Part shown: piece after piece, positions 34,301-46,300 of the stretch
Numbering within the stretch: position 1 is the stretch's first letter
How the letters are laid out: each line of letters begins with the position of its first letter
NCBI RefSeq assembly: GCF_023053635.1
Contig: NC_086182.1
Coordinates: forward strand, 7,217,001 to 7,281,000
Source of the DNA: Elgaria multicarinata webbii
Taxonomy: Eukaryota > Chordata > Lepidosauria > Squamata > Anguidae
DNA: 64,000 nt
Direction of reading: 5' to 3'
Notes under the pieces: generated by a model
Database searches by the model: none
The model's input: the letters and a program-made list of their open reading frames with translations, nothing else
Told to the model about the DNA's origin: nothing
Program-made: the position numbers and the translations under genes

Positions 34301-37300
34301 CTTGTCCAGTCCCGATGCATCACGCTTGCCCGTTGAAGCAACCAAAGTGAGTGTGTCCTTTTCTGCAAACGTTGGGCTGGGAGGGAAGGAAGAAAATGGC
34401 ACCACTATCTGTAGATGCTTCAAAACGGGGACTCTGGGCGGTGATTTCATTGGCCTCGTGGCACCAATTTAAGGCTTCAGATCTGCTCTTTGAGCACATC
34501 CAGTGTGCACTGCATGCACTTTAAACTGCACTGGATCTCCATTGATCCGAAAGCTGACTGCAGCACCCCCAATGTGGACTTTGCTGGTTTCCTTCATGGA
34601 AACATCTCGGGGGGCAGTTTTTCGCCTAGGGTAGATCCCCCTTCTTAGCTGCTACTAGAGAGCATGCAGCCCAGAAGTGCAGGAAGTTGTGTGTTGGGCA
34701 ACATCCTACGTCTGCCGTGGTGAATCTTTTGGGGTGTGTGTGTATCCTACTCCAAGCAGTGAAGAAATGGGGCAAGACTTCAGAACCTAAGAAGAGCCCT
34801 GTTGAATCAAGCCAAAGGCTTAACTAGTCATTCTGTTCACACAGTAGCAAACCAGCGATACTCCATGGTTTAAAGAACCCATGGGCTGTCAGGAGAGAAA
34901 ATGTGCTGCCTGTGACATGCCCGTCACTTCCACTTTTACTCAGCGATCTAAAATTGGCCCTTTTGTAAGTTGCTGAGTGTGTTGTCCAAACCCGGACCGC
35001 TGGGTTGTTTAAGGGCTAAAGAACCCAGCAGTTAACCCAACAACAAACCATAGATTAACCGCTGGGTTCTTTAGCCCCTAAACACTAAACACCCCAGTGG
35101 TCCAGGTTTGGACAAGATGCTCAGTAACCTATGAAGGACCCCCAGCATGGGTTGCTGAGTCAAAGTGCAAGTGATGGGTACACTGTAGAAGTACATCCCC
35201 TCTCTCCTGCTCATCCCCGACAGCCCATGGGTTGTTTAATCCATGGACTGTTGTTATGTATAAACCAGGTCACACAGTACCTTTCACCAAACTGCAGAAG
35301 ACTATGACCAGGTGACTTGGAGGCCTTTGCTCCGTCTCCTGTCGAAGTGCTGTTGATGGGCAACTTTAAGGCCTTCAGATAGTTCTTTCTCTTTATATCA
35401 GACTTGGCTTGGACCTCCCATCAAAGAGAGGATGCCTTCAAAAAGAGGACAGTCCTGGGGCAGCCCTTCAAAAAGGAGGACTGTAAAAGAGGACACATGT
35501 CCCACTCTAGATCACATGAGACCTGTGCCTTACATGTTTGCCACCCACCATAATCCTATTCATTTTGTGGCCCCCTCTCTCCTGTTAGGCCAAAGCTTTC
35601 CTCACCGGGACCCCAACAGGTGAGTCCAAAGCCTTGTGGGGGTGGGGTGGATGTAGGGAAGGGGAGGCCTCTGGGGTTGATCATTTCTGCAAGAGGATGT
35701 GACTCTAGTGCAGCCATGAGGAACCGGCGACTCGCAGGCCTAATCCGGCCCACGAGGCATTCTGATGCCCAAACATGCCCAAACATTCCCCTTTGATCTG
35801 AGCCAGGACTTCAAGGGCTGGCCGAGTCCGGAGCTGCCTTCTTCCACCCCTCACCAGGCAGGCAGAGGATGGGAGGAGGCCCATTGTATGTGCGTGTCCA
35901 CTGTGAGTCTGTGGGGCAGGGAATCAGCTCCAGGCTTCAGTCAGAACCAGCACCTTGGATAGCTCCTTGAGAGGTCTGACTGGTGCTGACTGAAACCCGC
36001 TGACCTCAGAGCCACCAGCCTCCACTGGGTGGAGATCTATAGATCCAGGAGCCAAGAGCTGAACAGCCTCTGCCTGTGATTTCTTTCCCAGGTCCTTGCA
36101 GAGAACTTGCCTGAGGGTAAGGACATCTACATTCCCCCCCCTAATTAATTTATTGTAATATTTCAACAAAACAAACAAAAAAGAGGAAAAGAAAAATAAT
36201 TGTACCTACGTAGCTTTGAATATATATCAGTTTCAGTGCATACATATGAAACACACATACACACAATGCATCTTTCTATGAATTATACATCAGCTTCAAC
36301 AAAAGCAACTACATTCAGCTTCCCCGAACCTGGGCCCTCCAGATGTGTTGGACTACAACTCCCATCATCCCCAGCAAGGGGCTGGCTGTGGACAATGGAA
36401 GTTGTAGTCTTACACATCTGTAAGTTTTGGACTTTGACTCCCATTATTCATGACCATTTGCCCTGCTGTCAGGGGCTTCTGGGATCTGGAGTCCAAAATA
36501 TCTGGAGAGATACCTTCTGCCCAATTCATGCTTTATGCTACATATTTTGCATGGGAGGAAAATCTTTTTTGTGGGGGGGGGGCTTGTAACTGCTTGCAGA
36601 AACTCTGCATCCCTCCCTCTGTTCCTGCTGGTGTATTTCAAGTAAGACTTCAGACCCCTCCCGCATCTCATCTCACCCCTTCACACACCATTGTCTCATA
36701 ATGTGCCCTGATCTGACAGTAGGCCTAGAGTGTCACGCCACATTCTGCAAATATGTGTCACCAAATTGACCTTTGCAGAGATAATGTGAATGCGGGGTGG
36801 GGGAGTGGGGGTGGCCAGGGTGGAACAGGAGCTGCTGGGAAGGACTGCAGGAAGGGAGGAATGCTTAACCCCTTCTTCTCTGAACTGCTGTTTCATCATG
36901 CAGAGCTTGGGGGTGGAACAGTAGGGAAGCAGCTGGGAGACATTTGCAGGGAGCATTGGTGGATGGCGAAGGGTTAAGCACTCCGCCCGGCCCACCGATT
37001 TCCCCTTGTTATTCCCTGCAGCCTGCGTGCATTAGTAGCAGGAATATAGGACGCTTGCCTTATAGCAAAGCCAGACCCGAGTCAGAATCTCTTTCTCCTG
37101 ACTAGCCATGACTCTAGAGGCTTTCAGACAGGAGAGGGATCTTTCTTCACCCTCCCTGGCGATGCTGGGGATTGAACCGGACACCTTCGGCATGCAAAGC
37201 AGGTGCTCCACCCCTGAGCCATGACCCTTCCACGCTGTGCTTCTGTCACAAGGCAAAGGTAGGCCCTGACTCTAAGGTGGCCACTTTCACATCCCCCCCA

Positions 37301-40300
37301 AAAGAAGAAGACATGCGTCACACACACAGAGAAGACACCAATTTGCGTGACGTTTGCCTATGCTAATTTATGCCTAAAGAGACATTCTAACTCTATTTCA
37401 AATAGAAATTCAACCCATCTCACTATAGTGAGGAAAACAGTGACCAGGTGAGCTAGGTGCCGGTCGGTCTGCAGTTCAGGTGCTAACTGTGGATGGGCAA
37501 CTTTAAAGCCCATCTTCTGCTCTCCCTTCTTGGAATTCTTTATCTTGAAATTGGACTTGGGCCAGATCTACATAGAGTGACCATATGGAAAGGAGGACCA
37601 TGCATGCAGCACCTGGTGAAATTCCCTCTTCATCACAGCAGTTAAAGCTGTAGGAGTATAGCTAGAGTGACCAGATACAAAAGAGGGCAGGGATCGTGCA
37701 GTTTTAACTAGATCTACACCAAGCAGGATTATAAACCGTTATAAAGCAGTAGTGTAGATCCTGCCCTTGTCTGGATAACCTTTCAAGGAGAGGGCTGTCC
37801 TCTGATAGCCCTTCAAATAAAGTCTTCTGTGAGGTAGGATACTGGACCACCCTGAGCTTGATTACTGATGAATATGTGCTGATGTAGCCCTCGCCATCTT
37901 TGCCTACACAAAGGGACGTTGGAGAAATTTGCAATGGATTCAAATGAGTTCAGATTTCTATGAATCCAGCCTGTGGATTCTGCAGCACACTGGCTTTTTC
38001 CGAGTTGCGCAGAATCTGTAGACTTATATACTATTTTTTAAAGAAAACTTTTGGGAAGGATTTGCACAAATTCGCAGTGGCGCTGATGCGCACCCACACT
38101 AATGTGCCTTAATTCTGATGGGCACTAGCGCAAGTGGAACAAAATCCCTAAAAATCATCCAATTCCAGGAACAAGGAGATGACGGGATGCAAGATGAGGC
38201 ACACAGATGGTATAGATTTAACAAATCTGTACATCCCTATCTATACAATAGGCAAAGCACAGAAACTCTGAAACGCTGTGTCTCTTTCAGGTAGGTGTCT
38301 GAAGAGTGGATCCCTGGCAGAGGTGAGCATGAGGATTGTTCCAGAGGGTTTACTGCCTTACTGTCTTCTTGTTTGCAGCGCAGCAATTAAAAGCTGGATC
38401 TCAGAGAGAGAGAGAGAGAGAGGAAATGGCTGTAGGTAGACATAGCATAGTTAAAAACTAACACAGAGCCTTTTGTGGCACCTTAAAGACTTAACACATT
38501 TATTATGGCAGCAGCGTTTGTGGAGGAGATGCATCTGATGGACTCCAGTCCATAAAAGCTTCTGCCATAATGCATGAGTTAGCCCTGGACAGTGGCTCAA
38601 CAGACAGTTGGGCAACAAGGGCAGTGTTCCTTATGGCACCGGTTCCATCCATGTTAAGAACACCCTCATCTGTCTGGCGTGGAGCCTGCCAAGCCCAGGG
38701 ATGAACAACCAGGAGCATCCGGGTCCCTGTTGTAGGTCTGAGGTGGGTCCCCTCCCTCATGGTCTATGTGGAACAGGGTATGGGATGGCTCCTGCATTTG
38801 TGCTACAGCAGCAGCTTGTGGAGGACAAAGGGAGACATGGTCAGAGAAAAGTGAGCGATAGTTGGCAATGAAGGTATACGGTCCCTGTACGTGAATGCAG
38901 AGACAAGACATCTGTTACCGTTCTAGGCAGAAAAGCGTTAGCACATTCCCTGATGTGTTTTGAGGCCAGGCTGTTTTGTGCAACGTGCTCCCTTTGTACG
39001 CAGAGTGCCTTTTCTCCATAGTTCCCCATCACAGGAGTTCCCCGTTGTGAGCTTTTAGGAGTGCATGGCATGAGACCAGGAGCCCTGTCTAGAGTGACCA
39101 AATACAGAAGAGGGAAGGGCTCCTGCAGCTTCAAGTGATGGGACGAAGAGGGGATTTCACCAGGTGCTGCCTGCATACCAATAACACCTGCTGAAATGCC
39201 CTTTCCTAGGCAACTGTTAAAGATACAGGAGCCTGGTCCTCCTTTCCATACGGTCACCCTAATCTTGCCAGTGTGGTGAGGCACCTGTAAAATCCTAAAG
39301 CTCTTCTGCCTGCATAACTCCAGGCTACGATTGTACCCTTTATGTCAGTTTCTCCCTGTGTTTTATTGTGTGTGTTTTTATTGTGGTTTTTTGATCATAC
39401 CTTTATTCTTATAAGATCACTTTGATATATTTTTAAGCCATTTTGGTTTTTACTTTACACTGCAGTTTTAAACTTTTAAATTGTATCTTACCGTGTTGTA
39501 TTTTATGGCTTTAATTGTTGTGAACCGCCCAGAGAACTTTGGCTGTTGTGTGGTACAGAAATGTAATAAATCAAAGAAAGAAATAACTTAGTAAGTAACT
39601 GAATAAATAACCAGTTGTGTTTGAGAATGCACGTGAGCCATCGGAGCACCCCCCCACCCTCTCCCTCTGGCTAGCTTGCTAGTTTCTGCATGCAGAAGGA
39701 CTCTTGCTGCAAACAATGAACCTGGCCTGTGTATTAGTAGCTATGCATTCCAGAAACAGACATACCTTTGCCTGAAAGGATATGTGATTGTCCTATGATG
39801 ATTATGTTATTCTCATTCTTATAAGGCTTTAAAAAGTAAGCAGGTAGACAAAGCAAAAGTGTCACATGCTCTTTGGGCACAATTCTGTCTGGATAGTTTG
39901 ACAGCCTCCGAATTTGGAGGCTGCCAAGTATCTAATGCAGGGCGCAAGGATAGCAGAGGTGGTCTTTGCCTCCGTGCTCCAGCTGCCCTGCATTTTGCCA
40001 CGCCTTGGAGCCAGGAGGAAAGGAGGGTGGGGCAGCCATAGCGTATGTCTCATGGCTGCCACCCTGATCCCCTCTATTCCCGGCCCCAGGGAACACCCCC
40101 TTTCCCCCTATCTCCACTCTCCGTTTTCCAAGTGCACAGAGGTAGCTGCCACGGTTCTCTCCACTTTGGCAAAGAGGGGGCAGGGAGTATGGTTTCCTGG
40201 CTCCGAGGTCGGAGCCATGTCTCCAACCTCAAAGCCAAAAAACTGAACTATCCTATGCTCCCCACACAAATACACACATTCTGGGTGGGGCCTAGGATTG

Positions 40301-43300
40301 CTTTCCCCAATGCTCTGTCCTGCATTTTTTAATTTTTGTTTTGCAATTTAATCTTGAAATCATGGAAGAATGAGCCTCTCATCATTGCTTTAAAGTTTAT
40401 CTATTTATTTTGCACTCATACTCTTCTCTTTCTCCATGGAGCAAAGAGCGGTTTATAATTCGTTCCCAGGCGGTCCCCTTTCCAGAAAGATGGCAGGCAA
40501 AGACTTCCTTAGCTTCAACAGTAATCTTGGCCTCACTCCATGCATTGAAATCCATGGATTGGGTTTTTTGTGGTAGAAAGATATTGGGCTGTGTAGAGCT
40601 GTCAGTTTGGTCTGTGTGGAAAGTGGGTGGTCTCCTACAATGTCCTGCATTTACAGTTGCCCCAACATCTCTGTTATATTCTCTCAGGATTCTGGCATGC
40701 AAAACAAGGCCTGGTATGCAGGTAGCTGTGACAGGCGAACGGCTGAAGCTGCCCTCCTCCAGTTTAATAAGGTAGGTGTGTGTGTGTGTATGTCCCCAAA
40801 TTGCTCTGTAGTTCAGCCAGAAAACAGCAGCTGTTCTAGGAATGGGTTACAAGTGCTCTTGATCTTTTCTTTTCTGTTGTGATGAGACCTTAGCATCCTT
40901 GGGTCACTGGTGAGACCTGGATTACAGGGTTCTACTATGGATTGGATTCCCCCCCAGCCAGATTTTTGGGCAGGTCAGGCTTTCTAGGAAGGCAGGAACA
41001 GGAGTAGAACAGCACCAGGAAAACAAACTTGTCTGTACATTGCTCCAACATGTAGCAAATTGTGACTGAGCTTTAAGTGGGGGGGGGGGGGTTGGCTTCC
41101 TTTAGGCTGGGTAGCCCTGGCTCCAGATCGATGAAGGCCTTTTCTCTTTAAGGGGCATTGTGTGTTAGTAGCCTCAGGGTGTGATGATGTGCTGGGGTCT
41201 TCATGTCTGAAGCGCTCAGAGTTTGAGAACAGCAATGCAACCTCTTTTGAATGAGGAGGGCAGGCCCCTGGGCTCTTCCTGGAGAACTGGGTTCTGAGAA
41301 GGTGGAAACCTCACCATGCCTTTCTATGACCACGTCCTGTCTCTGAACAATTCACTCAGGAGCCTCTTCTTTTGCAGTTAGGATCCTCTGAGAATGAGGA
41401 TTCCGGGTCTTAGTCTAGGACACCTTTGCATTTGGCAGCCATGAAGCTCGATGAAAGGGTGGCAGAGCAGGAGACGGACCCATCTAATTCACTGGGGTAA
41501 TACCCTGAAAGGCCGTCCTGCTCAAGTTCTGCTGTTTAACCAGAGCTGTGCAAGAGTGGGGAAGACTTTGCCCTGGGATTGAAATGACTGAGGAGGAAGG
41601 TTCAGGCACCAAAATGACTTGGACCAGTCTTGGGCATGCTCTGAACCCAGACAGGTGTTCTCAGATGATTTGGCTGGGGCCCCACTCCGTAGCGTACTCA
41701 GCACAGAGATCAATCTTGCCTGTGTGATCAGTTTTCACCTGGGCCTGTGTTTAATTCCAAAGGAAAGGAAATGTATTCTGATTCAGAGATCGAGATTCTC
41801 AAGAATCCTGAAACGTCCGCTTTAAGGTTGATCTCTTTCTCCTCTTTGCTTATGACAGGACAGTGCCTACATGGTGAGGCAGAGCTCACGACATGGCTGG
41901 AACCAGCCCTTCACGTTGGCTGTGTTTTACAAGAACCGCGTCTACAATATCCCCATCCGCTATGTGAGGAGCAGCTGTCAATACACGCTCGGCAAGGATG
42001 GCAAAGACCACGAGGAGGTGGGTGCCTGAGCCGTGGCTGGGTTCTGCGTCTTATGTGCTGTATTCTTTAAATTATGCTCTAATGGCAAAGCGGGTAAAGC
42101 ATCCAAGTTGTACCCCTCCCCAAAAAGAGAATAATCTCAGGATGCTATAAACGACTGTCTTAATGAAAAGCCCAAAGCTTTATTGGGTTTTTCACCAGTA
42201 AGATCATTTACAGCGTCATAAGAAGAGCCCTGATGCTGGATCAGAACGAGGGTCCATCTAGCCCAGCACTCTGTTCACACAGTGGCCGACCAGCCATCGA
42301 CCAGGGACCCACAAGCAAGAAATGGGTGCAATAGCACCCTCCAGCCCATGTTCCCCAGCAACCGGTATATATAGGCTTACTGTCTCAAATACTAGGATTC
42401 TTCTCTCTTTTCTTTAAATTATGCACCATTTTTTTTAATCTTTGTAGTTGCAACCATAGAGTAACAGACCACCACCACCACCCAAAAAAGCAAGGGAAAA
42501 CACCCAAACATCTTAATAAAGATTAATCATGAACGTTCCCCCTGATAGAGTGGAGGCGGGGGGAGGGAAAAACACACACAAGAAGGATTTATATTTACAT
42601 TTCAAACTTAGACGTTCATAGAATCATAGAATAGCAGAGTTGGAAGGGGCCTACAAGGCCATGGAGTCCAACCCCCTGCTCCATGCAGGAATCCACCCTA
42701 AAGCATCCCTCACAGGTAGCTGTCCAGCTGCCTCCTGAAGGCCTCTAGGGTGGGAGAGCCCACAACCTCCCTAGGTAACTCTCTAGGTTCATATAACCAA
42801 TCATATATACGTTACTATACTTAGTCTGTATATCTAAATAAGCATCCATACAACTTTCACAGCTATGCACAACAGGCAGGGATGAATTCTGTGCCCTGTA
42901 TAAATTAGGCTTCTTGTTTCAGCAGGGCTTACAGAGGAGAATTTCCGAATTTCCAACGGGCCTTAATTTCTAAAGAGGGGCGGGTGTGTGTGTGTAGAAA
43001 TCAATTTTAATGTGGTTTTTTTTGTCTTTTTTCCCTTCTTCCTTCCATCGTTTTTTTTTTTTTTTTTTTTTTAAGTGTAACCCACCTAGGATTTTTTATT
43101 CAGGGGCAGTATGAATATATTTTAACTAAATAAGTACCTGCAAATTTACCTGACAGTGAAACCCTCCGTTCTTCAAGATTTTCCCTCTGACTTGCAACAG
43201 GTCTCTGTAGCTGCTCAGTGGTGAAGGATATGCACTCTGCATTCTGCTCCAAGGAGCTGTCTTCACTTTTTAGGTTCCACTGTGATCTATGGCTTATTAA

Positions 43301-46300
43301 TTGCCCCTTGAATAGCATCTCTCAATTGCCCCAATGTCAGTTTCTGTTCCCGTAGGTGAAGTTAATTTCAGGTTTCCTCTCTCTCCGTCTCTCCGCCCAG
43401 AGAACGTTGCTTATTGAGCAGTTCTATAGTAAAATCAATAAATAAATGCACATGCAAACTTTTTAACTGTGAAACGGCACTATTTAAAAATGAAAAGTAT
43501 AAAATGTGTAACGAGAGAAAAGCTCGAGCATAGAAAACAGATGTTGAAGTTGAAGTACAAATTTAAGACCTGTGATCTGGTGAATTGTGACCCATGGTTT
43601 AATTGTCTTGTGTAGTAGGCTGATGAGAATGCTTTCCTTAAAAAGAAACAAGCTCAATCTTATGAAATTTGGACAGAATGTTTGATGTCACGATGGCTCC
43701 AGTTCTCTTTTGATTTAAAATAATAATAACTCGAACACATTTAGTTGGCAGGGCGTGGACAAGGAAGCGTACGATGCAAGTCATCTCACTGAAGGTCCTG
43801 TGCTGGTTGGTGTCTTCATAGGAGACCACCTGCTAGTCCCATGCATGCTAGGGAGAGGGCCTTTTCAGTGGTGGCCCCCCAATTATGGAATGATCTCCCC
43901 GATGAGGCTCGCCTGGCGCCAACATTGTTATCTTTTCAGCACCACGTCAAGACCTTTTCCTTCACCTAGGCATTTATCAGCATTTAACAAGATATGCTAA
44001 GTTGTTTTTTAATGGACCCCAGATCTATACTTGTTTAAAATGGATACTGTTTCATACTGTTGTTTTTATATTTTTGATGGTTTTAAATTTTGTATACTTT
44101 TTAATGTTCATTCTTTTTAACATTTGTAAACCACCCAGAGAGCTTCGGCTATGGGGCGGTATATAAATGTAATAAATAAACAAATAAATAAATATGTTGA
44201 GTTTGATGATGGGAGAAAGGTGGGGAATACTGCATTGCTGCATCTGGATTACTGCAATGCATTATCCATGGGGCTGCCTTTGAAAATGGTCCGGAAACTT
44301 CAGCTGGTCCAAAACAAGGCAGCAAGATTGTCAGTGGGGACTGGCCAGTGAATTCAAAATATGCCACTGCTTTTCCAGCTGCACTGGCTGCCTGTCCAGG
44401 TCCGGGCCCGATTCAAAATGCTGGGATAATTTAACACTCAAACCCCTAAACAGTTGGGACCAGGTTATCTGAAGGACCGCCTCCTCCCATATGTACCTGC
44501 CCAGACAATGAGATCATCTTCAGGGGTCCTTCTCTGTGAGCCCCTGCCGAAGGAAGCGAGGCGAGGCGGGTGGCTACCAGGAGGAGGGCCTTTTCTGCTG
44601 TGGCACCCCAGCAGTGGAATGAGCTCCCCAGAAAGGTTCACCTGGTGCCTATGTTGTACTCCTTTCAGCACAAGTGAAGACCTTTTTATTTTCCCAGTAT
44701 TGTAGCATTTCACCATCCTAGTCTTTTAACTCTGCTGTTTTAAATCTTTATTTTGAATCCGTATTTTAAATCTCTGCATTGCAATTCGCTTTTATTCTGG
44801 TTGTACTTTTGTATTGTGGCTTTATATTGTGGTTTTAACCTTCCATATTAGGTTTTATGCTGTACCTTATGGTTTTAATTTTTGAGAACTGCCCAGAGAG
44901 TAGGGTGACCATATGAAAAGGAGGACAGGGCTCTTTAACAGTTATTATTTATTTATTTATTTATTTATCTCTATAGCACCATCAGTGTACATGGTGCTGT
45001 ACAGAGTAAAACAAAATAGCAAAACCCTGCCGCATAGGCTTACATTCTAATAAAATCACAATAAAACATTAAGAAGGGGAAGAGAATGCACCAAACAGGC
45101 ACAGGACAGAGTAAAACTAACAATATAAAAGTCAGATCAAAATCAAGTTTTAAAATCTTTAGAAAAAAGAAAAGGGAATTTCAGCAGATATTGAAAAGGG
45201 AATTTCAGCAGGTGTCGTTTGTATATATGGAGAACCTGGTGAAATTTCCTCTTCCTCACACCAGTTGAAGCAGCAGGAGCCCTGCCCTCTTTTAACTCTG
45301 CTGTTTTAAATCTTTATTTTGAATCCGTATTTTAAATCCCTGCATCGCTATTCAGTTTTATTCTGGTTGTACTTTTTTATTGTGGTTTTACATTGTGGTT
45401 TTAAGCTTCCGTATTAGGTTTTATGCTGTACCTTATGGTTTTAATTTTTGAGAACTGCCCAGAGAGTAGGGTGACCATATGAAAAGGAGGACAGGGCTCC
45501 TGTATCTTTAACAGTTATTATTATTTATTTATTTATTTATTTAGCACAATCAGTGTACATGGTGCTGTACAGAGTAAAACAATAAAATAGCAAAACTCTG
45601 CCACATAGGCTTACATTCTAATAAAATCACAATAAAACATTAAGAAGGGGAAGAGAATGCCCCCAACAGGCACAGGGTAGAGTAAAACTAACAATATAAA
45701 AGTCAGATCAAAATCAAGTTTTAAAAGCTTTAGAAAAAAGAAAAGGGAATTTCAGCAAGTGTCGTTTGTACATATGGAGAACCTGGTGAAATTTCCTCTT
45801 CCTCACACCAGTTGAAGCAGCAGGAGCCCTGCCCTCTTTTAAATCTGGTCACTCTAGTGTAGCTCCTGCAGCTTTAACTGTTGTGAGGAAGAGGGAATTT
45901 CACCAGGTTCTCCATATATACAAGTGACACCTGCTGAAATTCCCTTTTCTGTGCAACTGTTAAAGATCCAGGAGCCCTGTCCTCCTTTTCATGGGGCCAC
46001 CCTACCAGAGAGTGCTTCAGCTATTGGGCAGCATAGAAATGAAATCAATGAATAACAGGACCCAATCTCTACTCACTTACCCATAACGGGGCTCAGGATC
46101 CATTATCCGAGGCATTTGGCCTCATGACTATTCCCCTGATTTTTATTTCAGGAGAACTGGGAAAGTGGGTGACTAGAGGGATGGAGAGAAGCTGAGCTTT
46201 CACCCCCCCACCCCCCCTTCTCTGTTCCTTCCCAGCTCTTTGACAGTGTTTCCAGCATCATCCAGAACTATGCAGAGCGCCCCCTGGTGCTGATTGACGG

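Larger units (their letters stand above)
44225..46060 (+). mobile_element. L2-like LINE 3' end, sense, split by an expanded MITE
   Basis: Coding remnants include gctgcactggctgcctgtcc and GPGYLKDRLLPYVPAQTMRS. The tail is cut at cccagagag (44900) by a MITE and resumes at 46005 with ccagagagtgcttcagctat then tgggcagcatagaaatg. Confidence 0.7.

Noticed and set aside
37396-37440. Exon-like stretch (AG, open SHYSEEN-like bases, GT)
   Set aside because: The same stretch occurs in the repeat copies at 20520 and 35280 with different or broken frames, and it does not fit the SH2D6 phases.
38379-38440. Extra SH2D6 exon after gtttgcag
   Set aside because: It runs into a (GA)n tract, has a poor donor and breaks the phase into the SH2 exon.
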